Assembly: GCA_014867205.1 (NCBI GenBank)
Contig: WGUO01000022.1
Coordinates: 3,179-67,178 of the forward strand
Origin: Muribaculaceae bacterium
Lineage (GTDB): Bacteria > Bacteroidota > Bacteroidia > Bacteroidales > Muribaculaceae
Reading direction: 5' to 3'
DNA: 64,000 nt
Shown here in pieces: positions 32,707-42,207 of this stretch. The translations under genes and the position numbers were made by a program. Positions within the stretch are counted from its first letter, which is position 1. Every line of letters begins with the position of its first letter. Under the pieces are notes generated by a model. That model was not told where the DNA came from, did not search any database, and saw only the letters and a list, made by a program, of their open reading frames with translations.

Positions 32707-34104
32707 TCAGGCGGCGGTAAATCCCTTGTGCTGCCAGCGGCGCGACTCCCAGCGGCGTATGAACACCACTCCGCGTATGTTCTCGTCAAGGGCGAACATC
32801 CACCACATGCCGAGTATGCCGAAGCCGAACGTGATGCCGAACAGATAGGCGCACACCACCGCCACACTCCACATCCACACTAATCCGACGTAGAAGGGAT
32901 AGTTGACATCACCGGCGGCCTGGAGCACATTTACGAAAAGTATATTGATCGGCCGGCCGATCTCAAGCACCACATCAATCCAGAGTATCGCGACGCCAAG
33001 CGCGATTATCTCGGGGTTGGAGGTCAGGGTGGTCATGATCGTGGTTCCCGACACCGCGATCGCGACCGAGAAGAGCAGTGTCCATACGAGCGCCACCTTC
33101 ATGACGTAACGGCCCATAAGGTATGCCCCCTGCCATTTGCCCGCACCTACCAGATGCCCGATGCATATGGCACCGGCGTGTGAGATGGCGATGGAGAACA
33201 GGTATACGTACATTATGATGTTCACACAGTAGGTGCGCGCCGCAAGAGCCTCCATGCCCAGCGAGGTGATGAAGTAGGCTATGACGAGTTGGGAGCAACT
33301 GTAGCTCATCTGCTCCCCTGCAGAAGGAAGACCTATCTTCATGAGATTTCGGAACTCCTGACGCGGCCAATGCCGGAATATATGTGTCGGAAAGCGATGG
33401 ACGACCGTGCGGAACATCATGATGGCCATCAGCACCATGGCCACCATGCGGCATGTGGCCGTGGATATCGCCGCCCCCTGCACACCGAGTGCCGGGGCGC
33501 CGAACTTCCCGAATATCAGTGCGTAATTGCCCAAGATGTTAAGGCAGTTCACCACAAGTATCACCATCATCGGGTAGACGGCGCGGTTGTTCGAGCGAAG
33601 CACGGCCGAGAGCGTCAGCTGCAGGGCCTGGAAAAAGGCGAACGCCCCGACTATCTCCATATATCCGATACCCTCGGCCAGCATCTCTCCCTCAAGTCCG
33701 AGCGCGACCAGTATCTCGCGCGCGCAGATGGAGAGCCCGAGGCTCACCGCCACGCCGAAAATGAGGTTGACTACAAGCGAGACACCGACAACAGTCTCCA
33801 TGCGGTCGCGCATGCCGGCCCCGAGATACTGGCTGCATAGCACTGATGTGCCGAGATTTATGACCTCGAAGATAATGAACGTGAATGTGATCATCTGGTT
33901 GGCGAGTCCGACTGCGGCCACACTGGCGTCGGAGTGTCTCGACAGCATGAATGTGTCGACGGCTCCGAGGGTCATGATCAGCAGCGTCTCGACCAGTATG
34001 GGGAGCGTCAGCGACGCGAGCTCGCGCCGCAATGGCGACGAGGCGCGCCGGCGTCCCGTCAGCCGCGCCGGCAGCGCGGCCGCTATTGTATTCTGTATTC
34101 TCAA
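32707..34104 (-). CDS. MATE-family efflux transporter
   Basis: 465 aa with about twelve membrane segments in two related halves. LTLPILVETLLIMTLGAVDT and VGLANQMITFTFIIFEVINL are typical of the first half and IGLPSAGEQMSYSCSQLVIA of the second. An inner-membrane Na+- or H+-driven exporter of drugs or metabolites. The start could be slightly later (MTL...), since the first 25 residues are basic and variable. Confidence 0.9.
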   Translation of the reverse strand: MRIQNTIAAALPARLTGRRRASSPLRRELASLTLPILVETLLIMTLGAVDTFMLSRHSDASVAAVGLANQMITFTFIIFEVINLGTSVLCSQYLGAGMRDRMETVVGVSLVVNLIFGVAVSLGLSICAREILVALGLEGEMLAEGIGYMEIVGAFAFFQALQLTLSAVLRSNNRAVYPMMVILVVNCLNILGNYALIFGKFGAPALGVQGAAISTATCRMVAMVLMAIMMFRTVVHRFPTHIFRHWPRQEFRNLMKIGLPSAGEQMSYSCSQLVIAYFITSLGMEALAARTYCVNIIMYVYLFSIAISHAGAICIGHLVGAGKWQGAYLMGRYVMKVALVWTLLFSVAIAVSGTTIMTTLTSNPEIIALGVAILWIDVVLEIGRPINILFVNVLQAAGDVNYPFYVGLVWMWSVAVVCAYLFGITFGFGILGMWWMFALDENIRGVVFIRRWESRRWQHKGFTAA

Positions 34105-34172
34105 ATCCTTCCCTTTATTTCTTCAGCAAATCCCGGATAATCATTCAGTAAAACCTAATTCCCCATTGCCTC

Positions 34173-34847
34173 TCATTTCAGCATGTCGGGCCGGAGGCGG
34201 CGGGTGCGCTCAAGCGCCTGCTCGTAACGCCATTCGGCTATCTTGGCCTCATGACCCGACAGCAGTATGTCAGGCACGCGCCAGCCGTTGTATTCGGCGG
34301 GACGCGAGTAGACCGGAGGGGCAAGCAGGCCATCCTGGAACGAGTCGGAGAGTGCCGACTGCTCGTCGCCTATCACGCCCGGCAGCAGACGCACCACGGC
34401 ATCGGCCACGACGGCACCCGGCAACTCGCCTCCTGTCAGCACATAGTCACCTATCGAGATCTCGCGTGTGATCAGATGCTCGCGCACCCTGAAGTCCACT
34501 CCCTTGTAGTGGCCGCACAGTATTATGATGTTCTTCATCAGCGAGAGTGAGTTGGCGATAGGCTGCGAGAAGGTCTCGCCGTCGGGAGTCATGAATATCA
34601 CCTCGTCATAGTCGCGCTCGGCCTTCAGTTTAGAGATGCATGCGTCGATGGGCTGTATCTGCATCACCATGCCGGCCTCTCCGCCAAACGGATAGTCGTC
34701 GACCTTGCGGTGTCGGCTGGTGGTATAGTCGCGCAGGTTATGCACCACAATCTCGGCGAGGCCCTTCTCCTGGGCACGTTTCAGTATCGAGCACCCGAAG
34801 AACGCCTCGAGCATCTCGGGGACAACGGTCAGCAGGTCTATTCTCAT
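34173..34847 (-). CDS. trmD: tRNA (guanine-N1)-methyltransferase TrmD
   Basis: 224 aa. MRIDLLTVVPEMLEAFFGCS is the classic start; DDYPFGGEAGMVMQIQPIDA, ILCGHYKGVDFRVREH and ISIGDYVLTGGELPGAVVAD form the trefoil-knot SAM site. It methylates G37 of tRNAs reading codons that begin with C, preventing +1 frameshifts. Length and motifs are normal. Confidence 0.96.
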   Translation of the reverse strand: MRIDLLTVVPEMLEAFFGCSILKRAQEKGLAEIVVHNLRDYTTSRHRKVDDYPFGGEAGMVMQIQPIDACISKLKAERDYDEVIFMTPDGETFSQPIANSLSLMKNIIILCGHYKGVDFRVREHLITREISIGDYVLTGGELPGAVVADAVVRLLPGVIGDEQSALSDSFQDGLLAPPVYSRPAEYNGWRVPDILLSGHEAKIAEWRYEQALERTRRLRPDMLK

Positions 34848-34917
34848 GAGTCAGGTCTGTTTCTTATGAAAACGGGTCCGCGCGGTAGACGCGGCATCCA
34901 ACATTTTTAACGTGAAT

Positions 34918-34954
34918 AAGCGCCCTCCCGTATGCGGGAAGGCGCTTTTTAGAT
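34918..34954. terminator. Terminator downstream of ino1
   Basis: AAGCGCCCTCCCG, loop TATG, CGGGAAGGCGCTT with a T run on the plus side and an A run on the other, so it can work in both directions. It lies 24 bases past the ino1 stop. Confidence 0.75.
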
Positions 34955-34977
34955 ATTTTTACAATATGGAGCGTGGA

Positions 34978-36306
34978 TCAGTCAATCTCCTCGTCAGCCT
35001 CGTAGCCACCCATCTCGCGGATGGCGTTCTTGAGCATCGTGTACTGCTGGAAGAGGTGGTTTACAGGCACCTCGCCCTCGGTGTAGTCGTGCATCGGGCT
35101 CTTGAGGAAGAAACTCAGGAAGCGCTGTATGCCGTGACGGCCGGCGCGCTGAGCGAGGTCGCTGAGCAGTACGAGGTCGAGGCAGAGGGGAGCGGCAAGG
35201 ATAGAGTCGCGGCAGAGGAAGTTGATCTTGATCTGCATCGGATAGCCCATCCATCCGAAGATGTCGATATTGTCCCAGCCCTCCTTGTTGTCGTTGCGCG
35301 GGGGATAGTAGTTGATGCGCACCTTGTGGTAGTACTGGGTGTCCTCGTCGTTGCCATGGCCATAGAGGTCAGGCTGGTTCTCAGGAACGAGGATGCTCTC
35401 GAGTGTAGATAGCTTGGAAACCTCTTTTGTGCGGAAGTTGGCCGGCTCGTCAAGCACGAGGCCGTCGCGGTTACCGAGGATGTTGGTCGAGAACCAGCCG
35501 TTGAGGCCGAGGCAGCGTGTGCCGATGATCGGCGCGAAGCCCGACTTCACGAGTGTCTGGCCAGTCTTGAAGTCCTTGCCGGCTATAGGCATTCCGGTCT
35601 TCTCGGCGAGTTCCCACATGGCGGGAATGTCGACAGTCGTGTTGGGAGCGCCCATGATGAAGGGGCAGCCCTCCGACAGCGCGGCGTAGGCATAGCACAT
35701 CGAGGGGGCGATGTGCTCCTTGTCGTCGGCCTTCATCGCAGCCTCGAGCGATGCGACAGATGCATGAATCTTCTCGTCAACCGGTACGTACACCTCAGTC
35801 GAGGCAGCCCAGAGCACTACCACACGGTCAACGCCGGTCTCGGCCTTGAAGCGGCGGATATCCTCACGGATCTGCTCTGTCATGTCCCAGCGGTCCTTGA
35901 CGTCCTTGATATTGTCGCCGTCGAGACGCTTTGCGTAATTATGGTCGAAAGCCGCCTTCATGGGCTTGATGGCCTCGAGTTCCTCTTTCACGGGGTTGAT
36001 GTCCTTCTCCTTGAGCACCTCGCAGTTGATCGCAGACTCATAGGCGTTGGCGGGATAGACGTCCCATGCGCCGAAAACGATGTCGTTCAGGTCTGCCAGA
36101 GGCACGATATCCTTATAGTGGAGATATTTCTTATCTGCGCCGCGGCCTACGCGGATCTTGTCATACTGTGTCATGGAGCCGACGGGCTTTGCAAGTCCCT
36201 TGCGTGTCATCAGCACTCCGGTCATGAATGTCGAGGAGACTGCACCGAGTCCCACTACCAAAACTCCAAGCTTGCCCTTGGGAGCTTCTGCTTTCTTTGT
36301 TGACAT
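34978..36306 (-). CDS. ino1: myo-Inositol-1(3)-phosphate synthase
   Basis: 442 aa. A Rossmann start, LGVLVVGLGAVSSTFMTGVL, is followed by GAWDVYPANAYESAINCEVL, GRCLGLNGWFSTNILGNRDG (as ...GTRCLGLNGWFS) and the SYNHLGNNDG-like region replaced by SNILGNRDG. It makes inositol 3-phosphate from glucose 6-phosphate with NAD+. In gut Bacteroidetes this is the first step of inositol phospholipid synthesis, and the partner genes lie just upstream (36587-39864). It has its own upstream region of 280 bases, with a possible promoter at 36537-36568. Confidence 0.93.
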   Translation of the reverse strand: MSTKKAEAPKGKLGVLVVGLGAVSSTFMTGVLMTRKGLAKPVGSMTQYDKIRVGRGADKKYLHYKDIVPLADLNDIVFGAWDVYPANAYESAINCEVLKEKDINPVKEELEAIKPMKAAFDHNYAKRLDGDNIKDVKDRWDMTEQIREDIRRFKAETGVDRVVVLWAASTEVYVPVDEKIHASVASLEAAMKADDKEHIAPSMCYAYAALSEGCPFIMGAPNTTVDIPAMWELAEKTGMPIAGKDFKTGQTLVKSGFAPIIGTRCLGLNGWFSTNILGNRDGLVLDEPANFRTKEVSKLSTLESILVPENQPDLYGHGNDEDTQYYHKVRINYYPPRNDNKEGWDNIDIFGWMGYPMQIKINFLCRDSILAAPLCLDLVLLSDLAQRAGRHGIQRFLSFFLKSPMHDYTEGEVPVNHLFQQYTMLKNAIREMGGYEADEEID

Positions 36307-36536
36307 AATGTAATGTGTTTTCTATATTTTCTTCTTTGACTTAACATGTCACATCCCCGTCCCGGACCAGGCGTTGCACGCCCTTATCGCCTGAAATCGC
36401 GGTCATACTGCCCGCGTGTGGGGATAGACGTTGTAAAATTATATCCTATTTTGCATTTAACAAAGCTTTTTCAGTAAAAATTACCGCATTGAATTCTTAA
36501 TTTATCTTAACAGGCAGCATTTTTGCCAAATTTATG

Positions 36537-36568
36537 TTAAATATATATTTTAACACAAGCGTATTGTT
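36537..36568 (-). promoter_or_regulatory. Possible promoter of ino1
   Basis: On the minus strand: TTG (36566-36568), 21 bases, then TAAATTTG (36537-36544). It lies about 230 bases from the ATG, implying a long leader. The leader contains the hairpin-prone GGCG...CGCC at about 36371-36389. Confidence 0.45.
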
Positions 36569-36586
36569 AATTTGTGCAAACTATGC

Positions 36587-37306
36587 TTACAGCAAAATCG
36601 AGAGAACCTCGTCAAGTCTCGCGATGATATTCGGGTGGAACTGCGCGTCTTCCTCGGCTGTCCAGCCCTTCCCCTTGAGCCATATTGCCTGGCATCCGAT
36701 TGATTCGGCCGGCACGATGTCCTTGCGGTAGGAGTCGCCGATGACCAGTGTCTCCTCTGGCAGCAGTCCGAGAGCCTTGACCCCATGCTCGAATATGCGC
36801 GGGTCGGGCTTGCGGATTCCCATGACCGCGCTCTCGATTATCGCCTGGAAATATTTGCGAACGCCGAAGTCCTCGAGCACGGTCTCTATGTTACCGTAGA
36901 AGTTCGATACGAGCACCATGGGATAACGCTGCGACAGGGCCTCGAGCACCGGCGTGGCGTTTGCCACACTGCCACGCGCCGCCTCGTAGCATATGCGCGC
37001 TGTCTCCTCGGTCTTTGTCTCCACGGCATCGGGCGAGATGTATCCGTTCGATGCAAGCCATTCGAGCTCTATGCGCATCTTGATGAGCAGCATGTCGTGG
37101 AAGTCGTGGGCCGGGAGTATGTGCCGTTCACGCGCAAGCTCACGCTCGGCGTAGACGTATGCCTCGCGGAACTCCGCCTTGTCGACGGCCACGCAGGCCT
37201 CCTGATAGGCGTTCCATATGATTTCGCTCCAGTGGTCACCACCGGTATCGAGTGTGCCGCCGTAATCGAATATAAGGCCCTTGACCTTTGTGATGTCAAT
37301 ATTCAT
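36587..37306 (-). CDS. HAD-family phosphatase of the inositol-lipid cluster
   Basis: 239 aa. Motif I is LIFDYGGTLDTGG, motif II VLVSNFYGNIE, motif III/IV GIRKPDPRIFEHGVKALGL with VIGDSYRKDI. It overlaps the phosphatidyltransferase gene upstream by 11 bp. In the Bacteroidetes inositol-lipid pathway a phosphatase removes phosphate from phosphatidylinositol phosphate; position and overlap make this the natural candidate, though HAD motifs alone do not give the substrate. Confidence 0.85.
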   Translation of the reverse strand: MNIDITKVKGLIFDYGGTLDTGGDHWSEIIWNAYQEACVAVDKAEFREAYVYAERELARERHILPAHDFHDMLLIKMRIELEWLASNGYISPDAVETKTEETARICYEAARGSVANATPVLEALSQRYPMVLVSNFYGNIETVLEDFGVRKYFQAIIESAVMGIRKPDPRIFEHGVKALGLLPEETLVIGDSYRKDIVPAESIGCQAIWLKGKGWTAEEDAQFHPNIIARLDEVLSILL

Positions 37307-38264
37307 ATGCAGTATTGTTTAGTTTTTCGGTGAGTTGTCGGCAAATCCGCTCGTGGCGCCCCATCATGTAGACAAGTATTACGTTGAGCACTGTGAGCTC
37401 GAACGCGAAGTAAAGCCACGGCATGCGGAATATGAGTATCGAGGCGAACAGCGCTATCGTGCGCACATTGAACGACAGGATGTTTGTATACTTCATCAGC
37501 GGGAGGCTGAGCGCGCGGAACTCATCGCGGAATTTCTGCGGCACGTTGCCTGCGAACCGCTTGCGCATGGCGGCGCGGAGCGCCTGCATGCGCGGCGTGC
37601 GGCTCTCCTGGCCGACGGTGTAGTTCAGATAGAACGTCATCACCAGTTTCTGCCAGAAATTGCCACTCCATGTCATGCGTCTGTACTTCTCGCGCAGGTC
37701 AGATGCAGTCTCAAGCTCGCTGCCTCCCTCACCCTTGAGGAACCAGAGGTGGAACTGCCGGTAATAGTCGGCCATGGCGGCCTGGGTGGCATGGCATAGC
37801 CCCGTCACGACGGCCATTACCCATATCACCCAGTTGTGGGCCATGAAGAAGTCGCTCGTCACGTTCTCTCGCAGGCAAATGGCAACATATATGGCGGCGA
37901 ACCAGAGGTCTCCGCTCAGTCCGTCGAGTATGCGGCCTATGCGTGAGTATTTTCCGGTCATGCGCGCGAGCTGTCCGTCGGCACTGTCGAATGAGTCGGC
38001 CCATATCAGCAGGAACATGCCGAGGATATTCCACCATATGTTATTGAAATAGAAGCACACGCCTGCTCCGACACCCAAGAATATAGAGGCCACGGTGATG
38101 GCGTTGGGTGTCACTCCTAACTTGCGAGCGAGCACGGCCCATGCGTATCCTATGGGGCGATAGAAGTAAAGGTCGATATGCTCCTCGGTGTCCATCGACT
38201 TCAGCGACTCGCGGTATTCGGCGCCGAAAAGTCCGCCTGATTTTCTTTTCTTACTGTCTGTCAT
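37296..38264 (-). CDS. CDP-alcohol phosphatidyltransferase (candidate phosphatidylinositol-phosphate synthase)
   Basis: 322 aa from the ATG at 38264 (MTDSKKRKSGGLFGAEYRES), 4 bp overlapping the ATP-grasp gene; the longer open frame upstream is a shadow of that gene. The family signature D-x2-DG-x2-AR-x8-G-x3-D-x3-D is complete (DSADGQLAR, then GRILDGLSGD). Several membrane helices follow. Next to ino1 and a phosphatase, it most likely joins CDP-diacylglycerol to inositol phosphate in the inner membrane. Confidence 0.88.
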   Translation of the reverse strand: MTDSKKRKSGGLFGAEYRESLKSMDTEEHIDLYFYRPIGYAWAVLARKLGVTPNAITVASIFLGVGAGVCFYFNNIWWNILGMFLLIWADSFDSADGQLARMTGKYSRIGRILDGLSGDLWFAAIYVAICLRENVTSDFFMAHNWVIWVMAVVTGLCHATQAAMADYYRQFHLWFLKGEGGSELETASDLREKYRRMTWSGNFWQKLVMTFYLNYTVGQESRTPRMQALRAAMRKRFAGNVPQKFRDEFRALSLPLMKYTNILSFNVRTIALFASILIFRMPWLYFAFELTVLNVILVYMMGRHERICRQLTEKLNNTAYEY

Positions 38265-39130
38265 TTCTTTTTCCATTCCTTGATAGCCTTGAGCACGCAC
38301 TTGGCGATGGCCACGCCTCCCTCGGCGCGGCATGGCGCGAAACTCGGCCAGTCGTTGAAATCGATTATCCTTATCGTGCCGTCGGCATCGACTATGCAGT
38401 CGCCGCCATAAATGCGCACATCCATTATCTCTGATGCGCGCTGGCACATGTCGCGGAGTCCCTGCTCGTCGAAGGAGAATCCCTGCGACTTGCCGTTGAC
38501 AACCTCGTAGCCGTATTTCGAGTGTCCCTCGTCAAATGGATAGAACCAGTGGAAGAAGGGCTGTCCGCTGACGCCGTAGAACTTCACGAGGTCGCCCACG
38601 AGATGACGGTTGATTACCGCGCGCCCTATGCCACGGTAGAAATATTCGTGAAGCACCTCCTGGGCCTCCTCGATGTGGCGGCAGTAGCTTACGTCCTCCT
38701 TGTGCATGGCATGGAAGTCGCCTCGCTTGATCCAGCAGGCCCCGAATCCGGCCTTCTCGAGTTCGCCGCGCACATCCTCATTGGTATTGACGATCAGGCT
38801 CTCGGGGTAGGGTATGCCGTTGCCGAGAAGCATGCGGGTCATGCGCTCGCGGGTGCAGTTCTCGATGCCGTACCCGCTGTTGATCACGAGTTTGCCGCGT
38901 TCCTCCAGGCTGATGAGCTTGCGTATCGACGCCTGCTCGCGGCACATGTTGAGCACGACGTCCTCATCGATGTCTGCGGCCTGGAACTGCTCCTCGCTGT
39001 ACACCGTAACCTCGCAGCCGCGCTTGCGCAACTGGTCGGCGGCCGCGTTGAATATGGCCGCGTCGTTGCCTATATGATTGGGTGAGTATGCGCCGGCGCG
39101 CATCACTCCCGCTATCTTTATGTCTGCCAT
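38261..39130 (-). CDS. ATP-grasp enzyme of the inositol-lipid cluster
   Basis: About 289 aa from the ATG at 39130 (MADIKIAGVMRAGAYSPNHI); a GTG at 39151 is an alternative that overlaps the previous stop. ATP-grasp features: SYGI-like hinge (INSGYGIENCTRERM), ACWIKRGDFHAMHKEDVSY as the ATP loop, and the metal site VDADGTIRIIDFNDWPSFAP. Such enzymes form amide or ester bonds through an acyl phosphate. Its presence between a nucleotidyltransferase and a phosphatidyltransferase suggests head-group or sphingolipid modification, but the substrate is unknown. Confidence 0.85.
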   Translation of the reverse strand: MADIKIAGVMRAGAYSPNHIGNDAAIFNAAADQLRKRGCEVTVYSEEQFQAADIDEDVVLNMCREQASIRKLISLEERGKLVINSGYGIENCTRERMTRMLLGNGIPYPESLIVNTNEDVRGELEKAGFGACWIKRGDFHAMHKEDVSYCRHIEEAQEVLHEYFYRGIGRAVINRHLVGDLVKFYGVSGQPFFHWFYPFDEGHSKYGYEVVNGKSQGFSFDEQGLRDMCQRASEIMDVRIYGGDCIVDADGTIRIIDFNDWPSFAPCRAEGGVAIAKCVLKAIKEWKKK

Positions 39131-39147
39131 TGTGTTGGTTGTTGTAT

Positions 39148-39864
39148 TCACTCTTCACCGCCGACAAATCGCCGGGCCTTCTCTATGTCGCCGGCGTGGT
39201 CGACGTCGATTATCTTGCCCATGTCGTAGGCCTTCAGTCTCAGCCCGGCCTTGACGAGTGCCCGCTGGAAATTGCGCATGCGCGACACTCCACGGTGCAG
39301 GCAGTCATCGAGTATGTCGATGGCACGGGTGTCGAGACCGTAGATGCCGCCCGAGATATATCGGGCCCCGGACCATGCCTCGTCGCGAAAGGCGGTGATA
39401 TCCATCGACGAGTCTGTCTCGACATAGAGGGGCTTCTCATCGTCGATATGGCGGGTCACGGCCATCATTCCCTCGATTTCTGCCGGCGCGGAGGCGAACG
39501 CCTCAACATAGCGGCGGAAGTCTTCCTCGCGGAATATGGTGTCGACCGTCGTGAGCACAAACCGTCCGCGGCCCCGCAGTGTGGAGCCGAGCTCATAGAA
39601 ACTGTGCATCGACGACGGGGTGCTCTTTACGGTCAGTTCGAGGCGCGCGCGCATCGTGGGTGCTATGGCACGAAGATAATCGGCGACCTCGGTCATCTGC
39701 TCGTTGACTATGACGCTGATATACTCGGCGCCGAGGTCTTCGAATATCGAGATAAGCCGGCCTATCATCGGCCTTCCGTCTATCTCGACCAGAGGCTTAG
39801 GGAGACTCACGCCTTCCTGTACGAGCCGGCTCCCCTCGCCGGCCGCTATGATTCCAAAATTCAT
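39148..39864 (-). CDS. Nucleotidyltransferase (sugar/polyol-phosphate cytidylyl- or uridylyltransferase type)
   Basis: 238 aa. FGIIAAGEGSRLVQEGVSLP is the nucleotide-binding start (G-x-G-x-R), with KPLVEIDGRPMIGRLISIFE after it and VLTTVDTIFREEDF as the metal site. First gene of the inositol-lipid run. It could activate inositol phosphate or a head group as an NDP derivative. Confidence 0.87.
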   Translation of the reverse strand: MNFGIIAAGEGSRLVQEGVSLPKPLVEIDGRPMIGRLISIFEDLGAEYISVIVNEQMTEVADYLRAIAPTMRARLELTVKSTPSSMHSFYELGSTLRGRGRFVLTTVDTIFREEDFRRYVEAFASAPAEIEGMMAVTRHIDDEKPLYVETDSSMDITAFRDEAWSGARYISGGIYGLDTRAIDILDDCLHRGVSRMRNFQRALVKAGLRLKAYDMGKIIDVDHAGDIEKARRFVGGEE

Positions 39865-39922
39865 TTCTAATGCTGTTTGCTTGTTTCCGGCCGCGTGTCG
39901 GGACCGGAATTACAGTATGCCT

Positions 39923-41014
39923 TTATTCCGGTTTGGCCGGTTTCTGGCCCTGACGTTGCGCGGATTCTGCGCGTCCTGGCTGATGCTTGAGCGGGTTGGC
40001 GGTAATCTCGCTATAAGTGTCGCGGCAGCGGCGTATGTCGATAGCCTTATAGATGGCCTCGCGCATGGATGTTGCGTCAGCGACTCCGCGCCAGGCTATA
40101 TCGTAGGCCGTGCCATGGTCGGGGCTTGTGCGCACAAACGGCAGCCCGGCCGTGAAGTTGACGCCGTTCTCTCGCGCGAGTGCCTTGAACGGCGCGAGTC
40201 CCTGATCGTGGTACATGGCCAGCACGCCGTCGAAGTCGCGGAACGCTCCCGAGCCGAAGAATCCGTCGGCCGCATAGGGGCCGAACGCCAGTATGCCGTT
40301 CTCGACACACTGCTTGATAGCCGGTATGATGAATTCCTTCTCCTCGCTGCCGAGCAGGCCGCCGTCGCCGCAGTGAGGGTTGAGCGAGAGCACCGCTATC
40401 TTGGGGCGCACCACGCCGAAGTCCTGACGCAATGTGCCTGCAAATTCTGTGACCGCTGCCGAGACCTTATCCTTGGTGATTGCCGCCGGGACTCCCGACA
40501 GCGGGAGGTGCGTCGTGACAAGCGCCACGCGGATCAGATCGTCGAAGAGTATCATCTGCGCCCTGAAGCCGTCACCCGCCTTGGAGTTGAGGTATTCCGT
40601 ATGGCCGGGGAAATTGAAAGTATCGCTCTGCACGGCCTCCTTGGAGATCGGGGCTGTGACAATGACGTCAACATCGCCGGCCATCACGGCTGAGACCGCA
40701 GCCTCAAGTGCTGCTACTGCCCCAGCGCCCGAGGCTGCCGTAGGCTTCCCGGCCTCGACTGTCGTATCTGCGAGATGCAGGTCAACGACATTAACACTGC
40801 CGTCTGCAATATCAGATACGGAGCTGATGCGCCGCATGGGGGGCAACTCGAGCTCCAGTGTCTTGCGGGCATACTCCACAAGTCGCCAGTCTGCAAATAG
40901 CACCGGAGTGAAGAGACCGGTGATTTCCTCGTCGGCGATTGACTTGAGCGCGACCTCGAGGCCGACGCCGTTAAAATCGCCCTGGGTGATTCCTACCCGT
41001 ATTTGTCTGTTCAT
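39923..41014 (-). CDS. pdxA: 4-Hydroxythreonine-4-phosphate dehydrogenase PdxA
   Basis: 363 aa from the ATG at 41014 (MNRQIRVGITQGDFNGVGLE). Metal-binding histidines appear in VALVTTHLPLSGVPAAI, LSLNPHCGDGGLLGSEE and AMYHDQGLAPFKAL; VTAPISKEAVQSDTFNFPGH is the substrate loop. It oxidises 4-phosphohydroxy-L-threonine in vitamin B6 synthesis. The last 15 residues (QPGRAESAQRQGQKPAKPE) are a polar tail not expected in the family. Confidence 0.94.
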   Translation of the reverse strand: MNRQIRVGITQGDFNGVGLEVALKSIADEEITGLFTPVLFADWRLVEYARKTLELELPPMRRISSVSDIADGSVNVVDLHLADTTVEAGKPTAASGAGAVAALEAAVSAVMAGDVDVIVTAPISKEAVQSDTFNFPGHTEYLNSKAGDGFRAQMILFDDLIRVALVTTHLPLSGVPAAITKDKVSAAVTEFAGTLRQDFGVVRPKIAVLSLNPHCGDGGLLGSEEKEFIIPAIKQCVENGILAFGPYAADGFFGSGAFRDFDGVLAMYHDQGLAPFKALARENGVNFTAGLPFVRTSPDHGTAYDIAWRGVADATSMREAIYKAIDIRRCRDTYSEITANPLKHQPGRAESAQRQGQKPAKPE

Positions 41015-41060
41015 TATATTCGGTTTTATGCGCACTGCTGTGCTGTTAGGGAACTGTGAG

Positions 41061-42089
41061 TCACTTCCTGGTGGCCAGCATGCCGCATGCGGCCTCAATG
41101 TCCTCGCCGCGAGAGGCTCGGATTGTGGCAGTGATTCCCTTTTGATTCAGATAGTTGCGGAACATCAGCATTCGCTCCTCGCTGGCCGGGTGCAGGTCGA
41201 CGCCCGGTATCGCGTGGAAGCGTATCAGGTTGACCCGGCAGCCGAGGTTTCCGATCAGTTTAATCAGCATGTCGGCATGCGCTATGTCGTCGTTGACTCC
41301 GCGCCACATGATGTATTCGAGCGAAAGCCTGCGCTGATGGCTGAAGTCATATCCTGCGAGACAGCGCATGACCGACGAGATGGGGAAGGCCTTCTGCGCC
41401 GGCATCATCGACTCGCGCTGGGCGGTATCGGCCGTGTGGACGCTTATGGCCACATGCACCTGCGTGCGGTCAAGAAGTTCCTTGAGCTGAGGCAGTTTTC
41501 CGACCGTCGAGACCGTGATGCGCTTAGGGCTCCAGGCCAGTCCCCACGGGGCGGTGAGGATATCTATGACCCGAAGCACGGCCTCGAAGTTGTCAAGAGG
41601 CTCGCCCATGCCCATGAACACGATGTTGGTCAGCGGGTTCATCGATGTCGCCTCGCGTGGAGGCACGCTGAGTATCTGGTTGATTATTGCCGAGGCCGGC
41701 AGATTGGCCTTGAAGCCCATCTTGCCCGTGGCGCAGAAGTAGCAGTTCATCTTGCAGCCGACCTGGCTTGAGACGCACAGCGTGGCGCGGTCGTGGTCGG
41801 GGATATAGACTGACTCTATGGCACGCCCGCCCTCGGCGGCGAACAGGTACTTGACGGTCCCGTCGGCCGATCTGGATGACTTGACAGGACGCTCGCGCCC
41901 TATCTCGTATTTCTCGGAGAGCCACTTCTTGTTCTTCTTCGATATGTTGACCATCTCGTCGAAGTCCACAGCGCCCTTGGCATAGATCCATTCGGCAAGC
42001 TGACGCCCCGCGAAACGGGGCATTCCGCCGCTGTAGGCGACATCCTGAAGTTCGGCGAGATTCATGCCGATTAGTTTTTTCTTTTCCAT
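41061..42089 (-). CDS. rlmN: Dual-specificity RNA methyltransferase RlmN
   Basis: 342 aa. Radical-SAM motif C-x3-C-x2-C is Cys 112, 116 and 119 (GCKMNCYFCATG). NIVFMGMGEPLDNFEAVLRV is the SAM-binding GEP motif, and the C-terminal cysteine in EAACGML is the methyl carrier. It makes 2-methyladenosine at 23S rRNA A2503 and tRNA A37. Confidence 0.96.
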   Translation of the reverse strand: MEKKKLIGMNLAELQDVAYSGGMPRFAGRQLAEWIYAKGAVDFDEMVNISKKNKKWLSEKYEIGRERPVKSSRSADGTVKYLFAAEGGRAIESVYIPDHDRATLCVSSQVGCKMNCYFCATGKMGFKANLPASAIINQILSVPPREATSMNPLTNIVFMGMGEPLDNFEAVLRVIDILTAPWGLAWSPKRITVSTVGKLPQLKELLDRTQVHVAISVHTADTAQRESMMPAQKAFPISSVMRCLAGYDFSHQRRLSLEYIMWRGVNDDIAHADMLIKLIGNLGCRVNLIRFHAIPGVDLHPASEERMLMFRNYLNQKGITATIRASRGEDIEAACGMLATRK

Positions 42090-42154
42090 TTTTTGTCTTT
42101 GGGAGAGATGAGGTGTTAGAGAGAGTTTGTGATCCTCCGGGCGGAGGGCAAAAA

Positions 42155-42187
42155 CAGGGGAGCGTGCCCTTGGAGGCCGCTCCCCTG
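42155..42187 (-). terminator. Intrinsic terminator of the SurA/PpiD-type gene
   Basis: On the minus strand CAGGGGAGCG, a 13-base loop, CGCTCCCCTG, then TTTTTG. It lies 20 bases past the stop at 42208. Confidence 0.85.
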
Positions 42188-42207
42188 GTATTGATGTCGG
42201 GCGGCCT

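Noticed and set aside
37296..38447. A 383-aa start for the phosphatidyltransferase
   Set aside because: The extra 61 residues are antisense-like, basic and rest within the ATP-grasp gene; the ATG at 38264 overlaps that gene's stop by 4 bp and gives the normal protein start.
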